Below, in pieces: positions 14,369-22,916 of a stretch of DNA of 64,000 nt (position 1 is the first letter of the stretch; the number at the start of each line of letters is the position of its first letter). Below the pieces are notes generated by a model, which was not told the DNA's origin, ran no database searches, and was given only the letters and a program-made list of their open reading frames with translations. The translations under genes were made by a program, and so were the position numbers. Origin of the DNA: JAHQVI01 sp963727575 (GTDB lineage Bacteria > Pseudomonadota > Alphaproteobacteria > Rhizobiales > Rhodomicrobiaceae). The stretch lies in assembly GCA_963727575.1 (NCBI GenBank), contig CAVSIA010000039.1, positions 1-64,000 on the forward strand. Direction: 5' to 3'.

Positions 14369-14942
14369 GCTTCACCAATGGATAAGTTCCTTCGGTTATC
14401 CCATATTCCGCATCTAACGCGCCCTTATTTCTCGCATAATTCTCAACGACAAAAAAAACTATTGGAATATAAATGGTAGTTATCAAAAGCAATGCCAATC
14501 TATTTATTATGATTAAATGCTTGTTGTTGCGAAAGAACCATGACAAGGAAAACATTTCTACGCTCGGCAAGCATAGCGCAGCCAAAATCACATACCAAAT
14601 CTGTTTGAATACCCATATTCCATATCCAATATAAACAACACTCAGGGTAAATGCATCGCTATCTACCTGATGAACATTAATGCCAATCTGCTTTAATGTG
14701 CCATAATAGAGAGACCAGCCAGCAACTAGTATCAACGCCCCAATTAAGCTACTAACCAAGGCAACGCCGGGGATGATACGGTCGATGTGGAAAATTTCGT
14801 GCCGGTCAGACCAACCGTAGGTTACTTCAACGGCGCCATATGAGCTTCCGGACAGACGGATTCCCTGCTGATCGCCTCTGTCGTCGGCATTGCCGGAAAG
14901 GGATTTGGTCCCGTCCATTCCGCCCCAAGAAGAAACTGCCAT
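14369..14942 (-). pseudogene. Multi-pass membrane protein truncated by the cargo transposon
   Basis: About 190 codons survive, with four hydrophobic segments: IIPGVALVSSLIGALILVAG, FTLSVVYIGYGIWVF, QIWYVILAALCL and LALLLITTIYIPIVFFVV. The frame reaches the transposon end at 14368 and then stops inside the inverted repeat. The true continuation is at 6304-6253 on the far side of the transposon. The start is unclear: ATGs at 14942 and 14918 overlap the upstream secreted-protein gene by about 100 bases. No family recognised. GC content is lower than its neighbours. Confidence 0.6.
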
Positions 14943-15337
14943 AGCGAACTTACCTGCGACTCCAGCGGATCACCGTAAACGACCTCCACACCGTAAGCCA
15001 AATCGGAGTTTTGCGAAACCACCCGCTCTCCGATAATTGGCACTGACTCACCAAACGGATTCCAGGGATATGCATCTCCCAAAACCTCGGGTGGAACCGT
15101 GCTTCTGCAAAAGCCCCAAGCCGTTGCCCACAACTTTCCCAGAATCCTGGTCGCCGCGTGGCACACCAAATCCTCGTCTTTGTTGTCTGGCTCAGCATCA
15201 TTCAACGACTTGCTCGTCTTGGGGGGGAGACTTTGCTGCTGAACATCTGATGGGGTCGGGTCTGCGTGGGCGGGAACCGGGGTTGTCAACCACAGTAGCG
15301 AGGCCGCCACCAGCACCACGCTTACCGACCGCAACAT
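14822..15337 (-). CDS. Secreted protein of unknown function fused in frame to a radical SAM fragment
   Basis: 171 aa from the ATG at 15337. It has an N-terminal signal peptide (LRSVSVVLVAASLLWL...TTPVPAHA-DP) and then a soluble region with two cysteines (LVCHAATRIL, FCRSTVPPEV). In the same frame and without a stop, the upstream 97 codons encode the N-terminal part of a radical SAM protein starting at 15628. If translation starts at 15628, a 268-aa hybrid with an internal signal sequence results. No family is recognised for the secreted part. Confidence 0.55.
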   Translation of the reverse strand: MLRSVSVVLVAASLLWLTTPVPAHADPTPSDVQQQSLPPKTSKSLNDAEPDNKDEDLVCHAATRILGKLWATAWGFCRSTVPPEVLGDAYPWNPFGESVPIIGERVVSQNSDLAYGVEVVYGDPLESQVSSLWQFLLGAEWTGPNPFPAMPTTEAISRESVCPEAHMAPLK

Positions 15338-15628
15338 TTCGCGGCCCCGGCGAAGAAATGCTTCCGCCATCGGCCAACAATGCGCCTGCAAGGGCTCGTC
15401 CCCGACGATGGCCGCTCCGCCGAGGAGGCCACGCTTGTCGATCGCCTCTAATGCCGCGGTCAGATGATCCCCCGACAGATGAGATTGCTCGCGGCGTTCG
15501 TCACGCTGGTTGACGATACAAAATGCACAGTTAAGCGGACAGCCTCCTGGCAAAACGGCCGTGACCACAATGCCAGTAGGTGGAATACGGTCCCGTTCCA
15601 CACATGCCGTCAATGCGACGTAGCCCAT
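15338..15628 (-). pseudogene. Truncated radical SAM protein (N-terminal 97 codons)
   Basis: Starts at 15628 after GAGGGTGAACAG. It is a diverged copy, roughly two thirds identical by eye, of the intact radical SAM gene at 16068-17033. Both share VLPGGC-LNC-FCIV with the CxxxCxxC cluster site (C30, C34, C37), GDEPLQ-HCWPMAEAFLRR, and the same spacing. The copy stops matching after FLRR and runs directly into the secreted-protein gene. The rest of the TIM barrel is missing, so it cannot be an enzyme. Confidence 0.75.
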
Positions 15629-15780
15629 ATCTGTTCACCCTCGATGCATAGCAAGAATAGAACTTGCGACCGCATGCGGGGGGAGAAGCCAGCCTACATT
15701 GTTTCTTATTCGGTACAAATTGTTCATTAAAGAAGAAATTGCGAAGGAGGCCCATTTTTCACTGCTTTTGTGACAAATTT

Positions 15781-16050
15781 CTAGCTCGTGGAATTTGAAT
15801 TACGCACGGATGAAAAGAGCAGCGCGCGGGGAAACAAGGATTTCATCACAAGGATCGGAAAGATCTCGTATCCAACTCGGCAAAAGGGCGGATGCCGCGT
15901 CCAAATTCCGGGCATGACGCTCATCGGAATCAAGGTTGAGACGCCCACAAACTGCCATGCAAACGGCGTGATAGCGGCCAAGTGTGTCTCGCCCGAGCTG
16001 ACGAGAAACAACAAAACGACGCCGAAGGACGCTCCAGCGAAAGGACGGAT
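15781..16050 (-). pseudogene. Decayed 3' end of a copy of the 526-aa gene at 18311-19891
   Basis: The minus strand encodes CGRLNLDSDERHARNLDAASAL in one frame and CRVGYEIFPILVMKSLFPRALLFSS in another. These match GRLRLDLGDLHARNLNAAAAL and RQVGFEVLPISILLSLFPRALHFAA at the C-terminus of the 18311-19891 product. One frameshift separates the two halves. The fragment sits upstream of the truncated radical SAM copy, as the full gene sits upstream of the intact radical SAM gene, so a two-gene segment was duplicated. Confidence 0.72.
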
Positions 16051-16067
16051 TGTTAAGGCCGCAAACT

Positions 16068-17033
16068 TTATGCGGCTGCGCTGACTTGCTCCGTACACAG
16101 ACCAACGATCTGCGCCGCGAAGCCGTCTATGTCATCGACATCTGTAGGCAGCGTGAGCCCGGTGGGTGTGCCCGTTCTCATCGAATCCAGGGTCTCGATC
16201 CGGCCGGCAGCGTCGATGCGAATCAAATTCGCCCGGGCCTTTGGCGAAAGCACCTCCAGACCAACGGATTTCAGCCGCTCTTCCCAATCTCCAAGCATGG
16301 CGAATTCGTCGGAAACGCGAAGCCGAATGCCCGCGCCATCGGCATGCTTGAGCAATGCCGGAAGGTTCTTCCAGGCCTCGCGCATAATGCGTGGATGGAC
16401 GGTCAGCGGGGTGGAGCGCGAGGAGGTAAGAAGCGGGGAGACAAGAAGCTGCGGGATTTTGTTTTCGGCAGTGAAATCGATGATCCCGCGGATCGTATCG
16501 AGGTTGCCTGGCATCAGGATGGTTGCGATCGAAAGCCGCTCGCGGAGGTCCGGGAATTCGGACGCAGCCTTTAGACCTTTAGATATTCTCGCAAACGCTC
16601 CGGGCTTCCTACGAATCTCGTCGTGCTTTTCACTCGCCGCATCCAAACTGACCAGAATCTTGGTATTCTCGAGCCGTCTTAATTGTTCAATGAAATCAAC
16701 TAAATTATATCCGTTTGTAATCAAAGCGGTTGGCGCATTGCTTTCGCTGGCCCGGCGAAGAAACGCTTCCGCCATCGGCCAACAATGCGATTGCAGAGGC
16801 TCGTCGCCGACGATGGCCGCAGCACCAAGAAAACCCCTCCGATCAATAGCATCTAACGTGGCGACCAAGTGATCAGAGGAGAGAAAGGACGTATCAATAC
16901 GTTCTGCCCGCTGAGCAACTATGCAAAATGGACAATTAAGGTTGCATCCGCCGGGCAAAACCACAGTAACCACCGGCTTTGCGGGAGGCATGCGATCAGT
17001 TCCGACAAATGCACTTAGCGCGGCATAAGCCAT
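16068..17033 (-). CDS. Radical SAM protein of unknown substrate
   Basis: 321 aa. The start ATG at 17033 follows GAGGAACGAC. The CxxxCxxC motif at C30-C34-C37 (GGCNLNCPFC) binds the 4Fe-4S cluster that cleaves S-adenosylmethionine. Further barrel features are IVGDEPLQSHCWPMAEAF, ALITNGYNLVDF and KILVSLDAASEKHDEIR, similar in order to MoaA/SPASM-type enzymes. There is no Cys-rich SPASM tail; the C-terminus is plain. A conserved partner is suggested: the gene lies downstream of the 526-aa gene, and the pair is duplicated nearby. IS1595 now separates the two genes. Substrate unknown; peptide or small-molecule modification are both possible. Confidence 0.82.
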   Translation of the reverse strand: MAYAALSAFVGTDRMPPAKPVVTVVLPGGCNLNCPFCIVAQRAERIDTSFLSSDHLVATLDAIDRRGFLGAAAIVGDEPLQSHCWPMAEAFLRRASESNAPTALITNGYNLVDFIEQLRRLENTKILVSLDAASEKHDEIRRKPGAFARISKGLKAASEFPDLRERLSIATILMPGNLDTIRGIIDFTAENKIPQLLVSPLLTSSRSTPLTVHPRIMREAWKNLPALLKHADGAGIRLRVSDEFAMLGDWEERLKSVGLEVLSPKARANLIRIDAAGRIETLDSMRTGTPTGLTLPTDVDDIDGFAAQIVGLCTEQVSAAA

Positions 17034-17250
17034 GTCGTTCCTCTTTTTTTATGCCGGGCGCAGATCCAATGTTTAGACTGCCGAGGCGGGATTTACGATG
17101 CAAGTCGATCGATGCTCAAGGAAGATCGCAGGCACTTAGTTACCACAAATCCCGTTACTTTCTATCCTGTTTCGAACAGGAAATTGCAATCAGATGGCGG
17201 TCGTGTTTCCACAGCCACGGACGATCGTTTTTCTTTGTAAGAACTCTAAT

Positions 17251-18290
17251 GGCTCTGTTCGCGTTGAGTATGGACTTCATCCAATGGCGGCGGCCAGTGC
17301 GAGGGGAACCCCGGATTTTTCCAGCGCTTGCCGCCAGCCGAGATAGTTCGGCAGATATTTCGTGGCCACGCCATTGAAACGGTCCAGCCACTTCTTGAAG
17401 CGGCTCACATAAGCGTTGATGGTCTGGATGTGCAGCACCTTTTCGTGCACATGCTCGCCGTGGCTGGCGATGATCAACTCGTATTCGATCGCCTCTTGTT
17501 TGGCGAAAGCGATCAGCGCCGGATCGCCGTCCATGCAAAGCAGAGTATCAGTCTTCGAAATCACGTCCTTCAGGACCGCGCTGACGGCGTCTTCCGAGCG
17601 ATTGGGCAACACCGCATTCAGATGATGGCCGTAACGGTCACGTGCGATCAGGATCGGCGTTTGTTCGCCAGACAAGCCCGGCTTTTTAGCCTTGCCGCCG
17701 CGCTTCCTCGCCTTGCGCGGCAATTGCCGCTCGCCCTTCCTGCTTGCCAGAATGAAGCATTCATCGACCTCGACGATGCCGGTAAGTTGATGATCCCGAA
17801 GATCTTTCCGCGCACTCAGAAAGCGGTGCCGCCAGCGGAAAGAGGTGCTCGCATTCACGCCGGCCCGCACCGCAGCCGCGCGGACCGACTCAGAGGCGTT
17901 GAGGGCGTCGGCATATTTCAGCCAGCGGTCCCGCTTGCGAAGCCGGGCCAGCGGCGTATCGGTCAGGGCGTTGAACGTTCTGGCGCACGCCAGGCATTTG
18001 TAACGCCGCAGTCCTCGCGCCATCCCATGGCGATGAATGTGGCGTTCCTTGCAATGCGGGCATTTCAGATCGGCTTGAAACTTGCCATCAATTAGCTTTT
18101 GCGCCGTATCGCCCGTGCCCCGCTTGCTTATCGCATCGACCAGCTTGTGGGCCTGCGCGGGGGTCAGTTCCTCGATAAGTTCTGCCAGACGCCGTTTGAA
18201 TTTGCGGTGCTCCATGATCGGCCTCCCATAATGAGAACTAATCAGGAACATTGAGCGACGTCAATCCCCATACTCTGCGCGAACAGAGCC
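17251..18290 (-). mobile_element. IS1595-family insertion sequence with 8-bp target duplication
   Basis: 1,040 bp. The ends read GGCTCTGTTCGCGTTGAGTA at 17251 and, inverted, GGCTCTGTTCGCGCAGAGTA ending at 18290. It is flanked by ACTCTAAT at 17243-17250 and 18291-18298. It contains one intact transposase gene. Inserted between the radical SAM gene and its upstream neighbour. Confidence 0.93.
17277..18215 (-). CDS. IS1595-family (ISXO2-like) transposase
   Basis: 312 aa from the ATG at 18215 behind GGGAGG. The N-terminal zinc ribbon CPHCKERHIHRHGMARGLRRYKCLAC is followed by a helix-turn-helix (RAAAVRAGVNASTSFRWRHRFL). The ISXO2 catalytic domain follows with VEVDECFI (Asp), LLCMDGDPALIAFA (Asp) and HVHEKVLHIQTINAYVSRFKKWLDRFNGVATKYLPNYLGW (Glu/His region). 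Intact; the element looks complete and recent. Confidence 0.94.
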   Translation of the reverse strand: MEHRKFKRRLAELIEELTPAQAHKLVDAISKRGTGDTAQKLIDGKFQADLKCPHCKERHIHRHGMARGLRRYKCLACARTFNALTDTPLARLRKRDRWLKYADALNASESVRAAAVRAGVNASTSFRWRHRFLSARKDLRDHQLTGIVEVDECFILASRKGERQLPRKARKRGGKAKKPGLSGEQTPILIARDRYGHHLNAVLPNRSEDAVSAVLKDVISKTDTLLCMDGDPALIAFAKQEAIEYELIIASHGEHVHEKVLHIQTINAYVSRFKKWLDRFNGVATKYLPNYLGWRQALEKSGVPLALAAAIG

Positions 18291-18310
18291 ACTCTAATTA
18301 TCTTAACTGG

Positions 18311-19891
18311 CTATGTATCCAAGTTGTTCCCGGTCGGTGGCTCATCGGGCTGAATGCCGGCAGCAAAATGGAGCGCGCGGGGAAACAATGATAGAAGTAT
18401 AGAGATAGGTAATACTTCGAATCCCACTTGACGCAATGCTGCCGCAGCATTCAAATTCCGTGCATGCAGGTCTCCCAAGTCAAGTCTTAAACGCCCTCTC
18501 GCCGCAAGATAAATTGCACGCTGGGCGTCATCGTAACGGGCGCCAGGTGAATTGCGCTTTATTACATAGAATAGATCTTCTTCAATGGACATTGGCTTGT
18601 TAGACGGACGACCTCGACTACGTTGTATCGCTATTGGTCCTTGCTTAGAAAAATTGTCGTTTTTCTCAATGGAGCCGGCTATTTGCTCGTGTGGCGGGAT
18701 GAAGTATCGAACCTCGAGACCCTCTGGCTCGGTCGGCAAAGGTCTGACCAATACGTCCCAATATAAGTCGTGACCAAGTAACGTCTCTGTTTCTCGCAGT
18801 TCGGTTGGATAAGTGCGGGGAAGCACATGCCCACTGTCGAATTGAACAAATCCTCTCAACTCTTCGAGCCGGGCAAATTCCTGGTCAGGACGCCATTCGG
18901 CTATATAGTCGTCAAATTTATCGCGCTTCAGCAATATACCTGTTCTTGGGTCAATCAGCGGGGGCTTGCGGATCACCACGCAGCACCGCGTGCTCAACGC
19001 ACGCCAGCGGGACCAATCGACCTGATGCTGTTGAATTGGATATTTATAATCGTAATTTTCTGGAAATAATGCGAAGGCTGTTATGGCCGTCGAAAGCAAG
19101 CCGATATTGTATAATATATTAAACCCTTCTTTTCCTGCTTCGAATACGGCCGTATCGAAAACAAAAATCAAAATGCCTTTGTGGTCTTTTTCAATAAATT
19201 GACTTGTAACATGATGAAATCCGCTCAGTATTTCTGTGGGATGTGGTCCTATGAGAATGTCTCGAGCGGCGGCTACGATCAGCGCGCCTTCTTTTTCACC
19301 GGCTTCGCTTACGAATGCGCTGGCTCCGATACGTTCTTCGTCGATGAGCCTAAAGCCCCGGATATCCATGTCCTCTCGCGACCATTGGCGGGAGCGCCCT
19401 TCCGACAGTTCTGCGAGCAGTTCGCGAATGATGATATCGGCAAATGAACGGGCTTTGGTTTCGGAGTCCTTACCCGCAACCCCCGCCAGCGCCTCCAATC
19501 CGCCCGGCCACGTAAACACCAGCGCCGAAACGATTTGCCACGCGTCCGTCACCGTCGTGTCGGCGCGGCCGGCTAGCTTGGCGTAAAGGCTGGGGACGGG
19601 GGTTGGCTTTGCGCCGAACATCTCGTCAAGCGTCTCTTCGAGGCGTTCGCGTGCGGTCTTGCCGGACTTCTCCGCGGGCGCGCCGGGGCCTTTACGGCCT
19701 CTCGCCGAGGCGGAGTATCCCCACGCCTGGAGAAGGTCGCGGATCGTTTTGCCCGGATTGATCTGAAAGGCCGCGTCGAGCGCCGCCTGCCGCTGTTTGG
19801 ATGTGCGGGCTGCCGCAAATTTGTTCAGCCGCGCCGTCCATTCGCGCCGCGCTTCCAGATCCCCCTGTCGTCCTCTGGATCGACTTATCAT
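18311..19891 (-). CDS. Unrecognised ~526-aa protein paired with a radical SAM gene
   Basis: 526 aa from the ATG at 19891 (GAGGATTCCG before it); an upstream ATG at 19963 would add 24 residues. The N-terminal ~120 residues are basic and helical (LNKFAAARTSKQRQAALDAAF, then Gly/Lys-rich SARGRKGPGAP). The middle has alternating hydrophobic strands and helices (GILIFVFDTAVFEAGKEGFNILYNIGLLSTAITAF). A conserved-looking C-terminus DDAQRAIYLAARGRLRLDLGDLHARNLNAAAALRQVGF is the part retained in the nearby duplicate. No signal peptide or clear catalytic motif. It shares orientation and a duplicated arrangement with the radical SAM gene, which suggests joint function. I do not recognise a family. Confidence 0.7.
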   Translation of the reverse strand: MISRSRGRQGDLEARREWTARLNKFAAARTSKQRQAALDAAFQINPGKTIRDLLQAWGYSASARGRKGPGAPAEKSGKTARERLEETLDEMFGAKPTPVPSLYAKLAGRADTTVTDAWQIVSALVFTWPGGLEALAGVAGKDSETKARSFADIIIRELLAELSEGRSRQWSREDMDIRGFRLIDEERIGASAFVSEAGEKEGALIVAAARDILIGPHPTEILSGFHHVTSQFIEKDHKGILIFVFDTAVFEAGKEGFNILYNIGLLSTAITAFALFPENYDYKYPIQQHQVDWSRWRALSTRCCVVIRKPPLIDPRTGILLKRDKFDDYIAEWRPDQEFARLEELRGFVQFDSGHVLPRTYPTELRETETLLGHDLYWDVLVRPLPTEPEGLEVRYFIPPHEQIAGSIEKNDNFSKQGPIAIQRSRGRPSNKPMSIEEDLFYVIKRNSPGARYDDAQRAIYLAARGRLRLDLGDLHARNLNAAAALRQVGFEVLPISILLSLFPRALHFAAGIQPDEPPTGNNLDT

Positions 19892-20317
19892 CGGAATCCT
19901 CGAATCGCTTTCTCGTGCCGATCGGGGAAGTGCTGGATATTGCGAGAGAATTGTCCGTGTCATCTCTCTTAAGCGCGAAAGGAAGCCTTATAGTCCTGTA
20001 CCAAATTCCAAGCCGGATGAAAAGTTTTCGTGCGTTATAAAACTTTTGCAACTTTTAAAAATGAACAGTAGCTGAATTAGTTTTTGGTGCTTTAATTTTT
20101 GCACTGAATAGAATATCCTTTGATTAATGTCAATGCCATAGCCCTTAAAAGGTGAATGCCGATGGGCTTCGATCTGTGAACCAAGCAAAAAACGCTTAAG
20201 AAACAATGAACAAGATAATCGCGCAAGAGATCGCCGCCGGCTTGGCGGTGAGTGAAGGACAGGCTTTCAACGAGGGCCGGACAGGCTGATATTGCGATCC
20301 GGTCGATGGAGGGCGCC
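19892..20317. other. Intergenic region at the boundary between island and core genes
   Basis: About 425 bases between divergent genes. It is clearly AT-richer than the core to its right around 19990-20130 (many T/A runs), consistent with promoters for both sides. No convincing gene, tRNA or integrase site is visible. Confidence 0.5.
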
Positions 20318-20827
20318 ATGCGCAACATCTACCGGATTATGGCAATGATGGTCTTTCTGGCGACCGTCGGTCAGTTCCTGATCGACCTGCGCGGAGCGAT
20401 CCACCAGATCGGCGAAACGGGCCCGCCGCCGAATGTTGCGGGACGCGGGCCGCCGGCTCCCACGGTGGAACCTGAAAAGTCCACCGACACGCCGATACCG
20501 CCGGAACAGGCGTGCGATTGGAAGATCTACGAGCCGACGATCGCTCGGTTTAAGAGCGAGCCCAAGCCCGCAGATGTCGATCGGTTCAAATGGCTGGGAG
20601 CCGATCCGCACCACCAGTACTTCTACGACTACGCAACGGGCAGGATCTACTGCACGGAGCAGCCGAAGCCGAAGGGACCGTTGGTGCATCCCGCGCAAAA
20701 GCGGATAACGCGGCGCAGACACATGGCGATCCTGTACTGCATCGTCGTCATCGTCGTCAGCTTCCTGGGCCTGACCGTCATCGAAATGATCCGGTCGGCG
20801 CAGAAAAACAGGAAGAACAAGAAATAG
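20318..20827 (+). CDS. Hypothetical protein with two membrane segments
   Basis: 169 aa from the ATG at 20318, chosen because GGAGG lies 7 bases upstream; an earlier in-frame ATG at 20255 is also possible. The N-terminal segment IYRIMAMMVFLATVGQFLIDL and C-terminal MAILYCIVVIVVSFLGLTVIEMI are hydrophobic. Between them lie a proline-rich stretch and a soluble region with RFKWLGADPHHQYFYDYATGRIYC. The end is very basic (RSAQKNRKNKK). No family recognised. Confidence 0.6.
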   Translation: MRNIYRIMAMMVFLATVGQFLIDLRGAIHQIGETGPPPNVAGRGPPAPTVEPEKSTDTPIPPEQACDWKIYEPTIARFKSEPKPADVDRFKWLGADPHHQYFYDYATGRIYCTEQPKPKGPLVHPAQKRITRRRHMAILYCIVVIVVSFLGLTVIEMIRSAQKNRKNKK

Positions 20828-20860
20828 AGAGCGGCCGCGCTTCTCGTAACGGCCGCTCTC
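20827..20860 (+). terminator. Hairpin after the hypothetical gene
   Basis: Perfect 11-bp stem GAGAGCGGCCG and CGGCCGCTCTC with a 12-base loop, beginning at the stop codon. No U tract follows, so it may be a weak or Rho-assisted terminator. Confidence 0.55.
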
Positions 20861-20923
20861 GCACGAGTTGGCAACGTCACGAAGGCAGCGCCTCAGCGGA
20901 ACACCCCGCCCCCAAATTCCACC

Positions 20924-21979
20924 TTACTTCGGCAGCAGCACCCAATAATCCAGATCCAGAATGACGCCTTCCTCGGGCGTATTCTCGTCGGCCATCAGCG
21001 GGAAGCCGTCGCCATTCCGGTTTTTCAGCCCGATCGTGCGAATGCGCAGCGCGCCGACATCGTCGCGCCCCTGCAGCTCCGCCTTGTCCAGAACCTCACT
21101 CCATGCATAGACGGTGTCGCCGGCAAAGGCCGGGGCGACGTGACGGCCGCCATTGATGGCGGCGATGTGGAAGGCGTTGCCGAGCCCGTTAAAGCTGAGC
21201 GAGCGGGCGAGCGAGATGATGTGTCCGCCATAGACTAGGCGGCGGCCGAAACGTCCCCCGCCCTCGGTGTGCTGGTTGAAATGAACGCGCGCCGTGTTCT
21301 GGTAGAGGCGCGTTGCCATCTGATGTTCGGCTTCCTCGATGGTGAAGCCGTCGACATGATCGATGCGCTCGCCGACGTCGTAATCGCCCCATCGCGCCGC
21401 GCTTCCGGACAGCGCATTGTCATAACCCGCCAGCTTCAACGATGGAATCGAGCCGCCGAGTGTCGACGGATCGACACGGTCGGGGAGCGGCGGGATCTCG
21501 GCTTTGGGCGCGGCCGAGGCGGTGTCGCGCTTCCGGACCATCACCCAGCGCGCATATTCGAGCACGGTGCCGCCGTGCTGGTTGCGCCCCATCGAGCGGA
21601 CATAGACGACGCCGGTCTTGCCGTTGGAGTTTTCGCGCAGCCCGATGACCCTCGACGTCGCCGTCAGCGTGTCGCCCGGAAAGACGGGCTTCAGGAAGCG
21701 GCAGTCGGCATAGCCGAGATTGGCGACGGCGTTGAGCGAGATGTCGGGGACGGTCTTGCCGAACACCACATGGAAGACGAGCAGATCGTCGACCGGCGAG
21801 GCCTCGTATCCGATCGCTTTGGCGAAGCTTTCTGCGGACTGAACCGCAAAGCGGTTGCCGTAAAGCGCGGTGTACAGGGCACAGTCGCCGGTGGTCAACG
21901 TGCGCGGTGTGGCATGTTTGATCACCTGGCCGATCGTGAAATCTTCGAAGTAGTTCCCCGTGGTCGTTTTCGCGCCCAT
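20924..21979 (-). CDS. Double-hotdog MaoC dehydratase, probable mesaconyl-C1-CoA hydratase
   Basis: 351 aa from MGAKTTTGNYFEDF at 21979. Two MaoC-like halves are visible: N-terminal NYFEDFTIGQVIKHATPRTLTTGDCALYTALYGNRFAVQ and C-terminal DYDVGERIDHVDGFTIEEAEHQMATRLYQNTARVHFNQH...GRRLVYGGHIISLARSLSF. Length and both halves fit the mesaconyl-C1-CoA hydratase (beta-methylmalyl-CoA dehydratase) of the ethylmalonyl-CoA pathway, which regenerates glyoxylate from acetyl-CoA in isocitrate-lyase-negative alphaproteobacteria. No other pathway gene is adjacent, so the substrate is assigned by similarity only. Confidence 0.8.
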   Translation of the reverse strand: MGAKTTTGNYFEDFTIGQVIKHATPRTLTTGDCALYTALYGNRFAVQSAESFAKAIGYEASPVDDLLVFHVVFGKTVPDISLNAVANLGYADCRFLKPVFPGDTLTATSRVIGLRENSNGKTGVVYVRSMGRNQHGGTVLEYARWVMVRKRDTASAAPKAEIPPLPDRVDPSTLGGSIPSLKLAGYDNALSGSAARWGDYDVGERIDHVDGFTIEEAEHQMATRLYQNTARVHFNQHTEGGGRFGRRLVYGGHIISLARSLSFNGLGNAFHIAAINGGRHVAPAFAGDTVYAWSEVLDKAELQGRDDVGALRIRTIGLKNRNGDGFPLMADENTPEEGVILDLDYWVLLPK

Positions 21980-22153
21980 CGTCCCTCTCATTCGTTTCTC
22001 TTCACGGTGACCTTGCTGCGCCGGGCCCGGCAGCCGATCTTAGCAGAAACCGGCAAATGCGCATGATGTCCATGCGTCTATGAAGCGAAGTGCCGCGCCG
22101 CTGGCAGAGCCGGCGGGTTTGCATTATTCGGGTGATGCGGGCGGGAGAAGCCG

Positions 22154-22897
22154 ATGACGGTGTCGCCGGCCCTTGGCGTGTTGATGAAGGATTATGAATG
22201 GCGAAGCGAACTCGGTCTGTTGCTGGCGATCGTCCTGGGGAGCGCATTCGTGGCGGTGCAGTTCATCTATCCATGGATCGAGCCCGCGGCCTTCTATTAT
22301 GACGTCCGCGGCATCGATGTCTCGCACCATCAGGGCGTCATCGATTGGGACCGGCTGAAGGGCTCCGGCGTCGACTTCGCCTATATCAAGGCGAGCGAAG
22401 GGGAGAACCGCAACGATCCGCGGTTTTCCCGAAACTGGTTTGCGTCCGAGCAGGCGGGAATCCTCCGCGGGGCCTATCATTTTTTCACCCAGTGCCGGCC
22501 GGGCCAGGTCCAGGCGGAGAACTTCATTCGTATCGTGCCGAGCGACCCGAATGCGCTCCCGCCGGTGGTCGATGCCGAGCATATGGGGCCATGCCGCGAT
22601 ACCAAGCCGGTCGCCGACGTCGCGGCGGAGCTGGCGATCTTCCTCAAGACCGTCCAGGAGCATTACGGCAAGCGGCCGATCATTTATACGACGCGGGAGT
22701 TTCACGACGCCTATCTGGCCGGAAAATTCCAGAAAGAGAAATTCTGGGTGCGCAGCCTGATGCTGGCGCCGCGATTCCGGAAGGACCAATGGGTGTTCTG
22801 GCAATATCACAATCGCGGCTGGAGGCGGGGCGTCGACGGCTATGTCGACCTGAACGCGTTTCGCGGCTCGCTTGCGGACTTGCAGGCCTTGCGCTGA
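22154..22897 (+). CDS. Glycoside hydrolase family 25 lysozyme-like protein
   Basis: 247 aa. Start ATG at 22154 has GGGAG 6 bases upstream. An N-terminal membrane anchor (LGLLLAIVLGSAFVAVQFIYPW, about residues 18-40) is followed by a GH25 barrel: GIDVSHHQGVIDWDRLKGSGVDFAYIKASEGE, with conserved DVSHHQG and KASEG, then GAYHFF, PPVVDAEH (catalytic Asp/Glu), IIYTTREF and WVFWQYH. It probably trims peptidoglycan on the periplasmic side of the inner membrane. Separate transcription unit from the convergent MATE gene. Confidence 0.9.
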   Translation: MTVSPALGVLMKDYEWRSELGLLLAIVLGSAFVAVQFIYPWIEPAAFYYDVRGIDVSHHQGVIDWDRLKGSGVDFAYIKASEGENRNDPRFSRNWFASEQAGILRGAYHFFTQCRPGQVQAENFIRIVPSDPNALPPVVDAEHMGPCRDTKPVADVAAELAIFLKTVQEHYGKRPIIYTTREFHDAYLAGKFQKEKFWVRSLMLAPRFRKDQWVFWQYHNRGWRRGVDGYVDLNAFRGSLADLQALR

Positions 22898-22916
22898 CGC
22901 CGTCGAGCACCGCTCG

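Noticed and set aside
15788..16084. 98-codon plus-strand ORF between the radical SAM copies
   Set aside because: The minus strand there carries the decayed tail of the 526-aa gene copy, which explains the region better.
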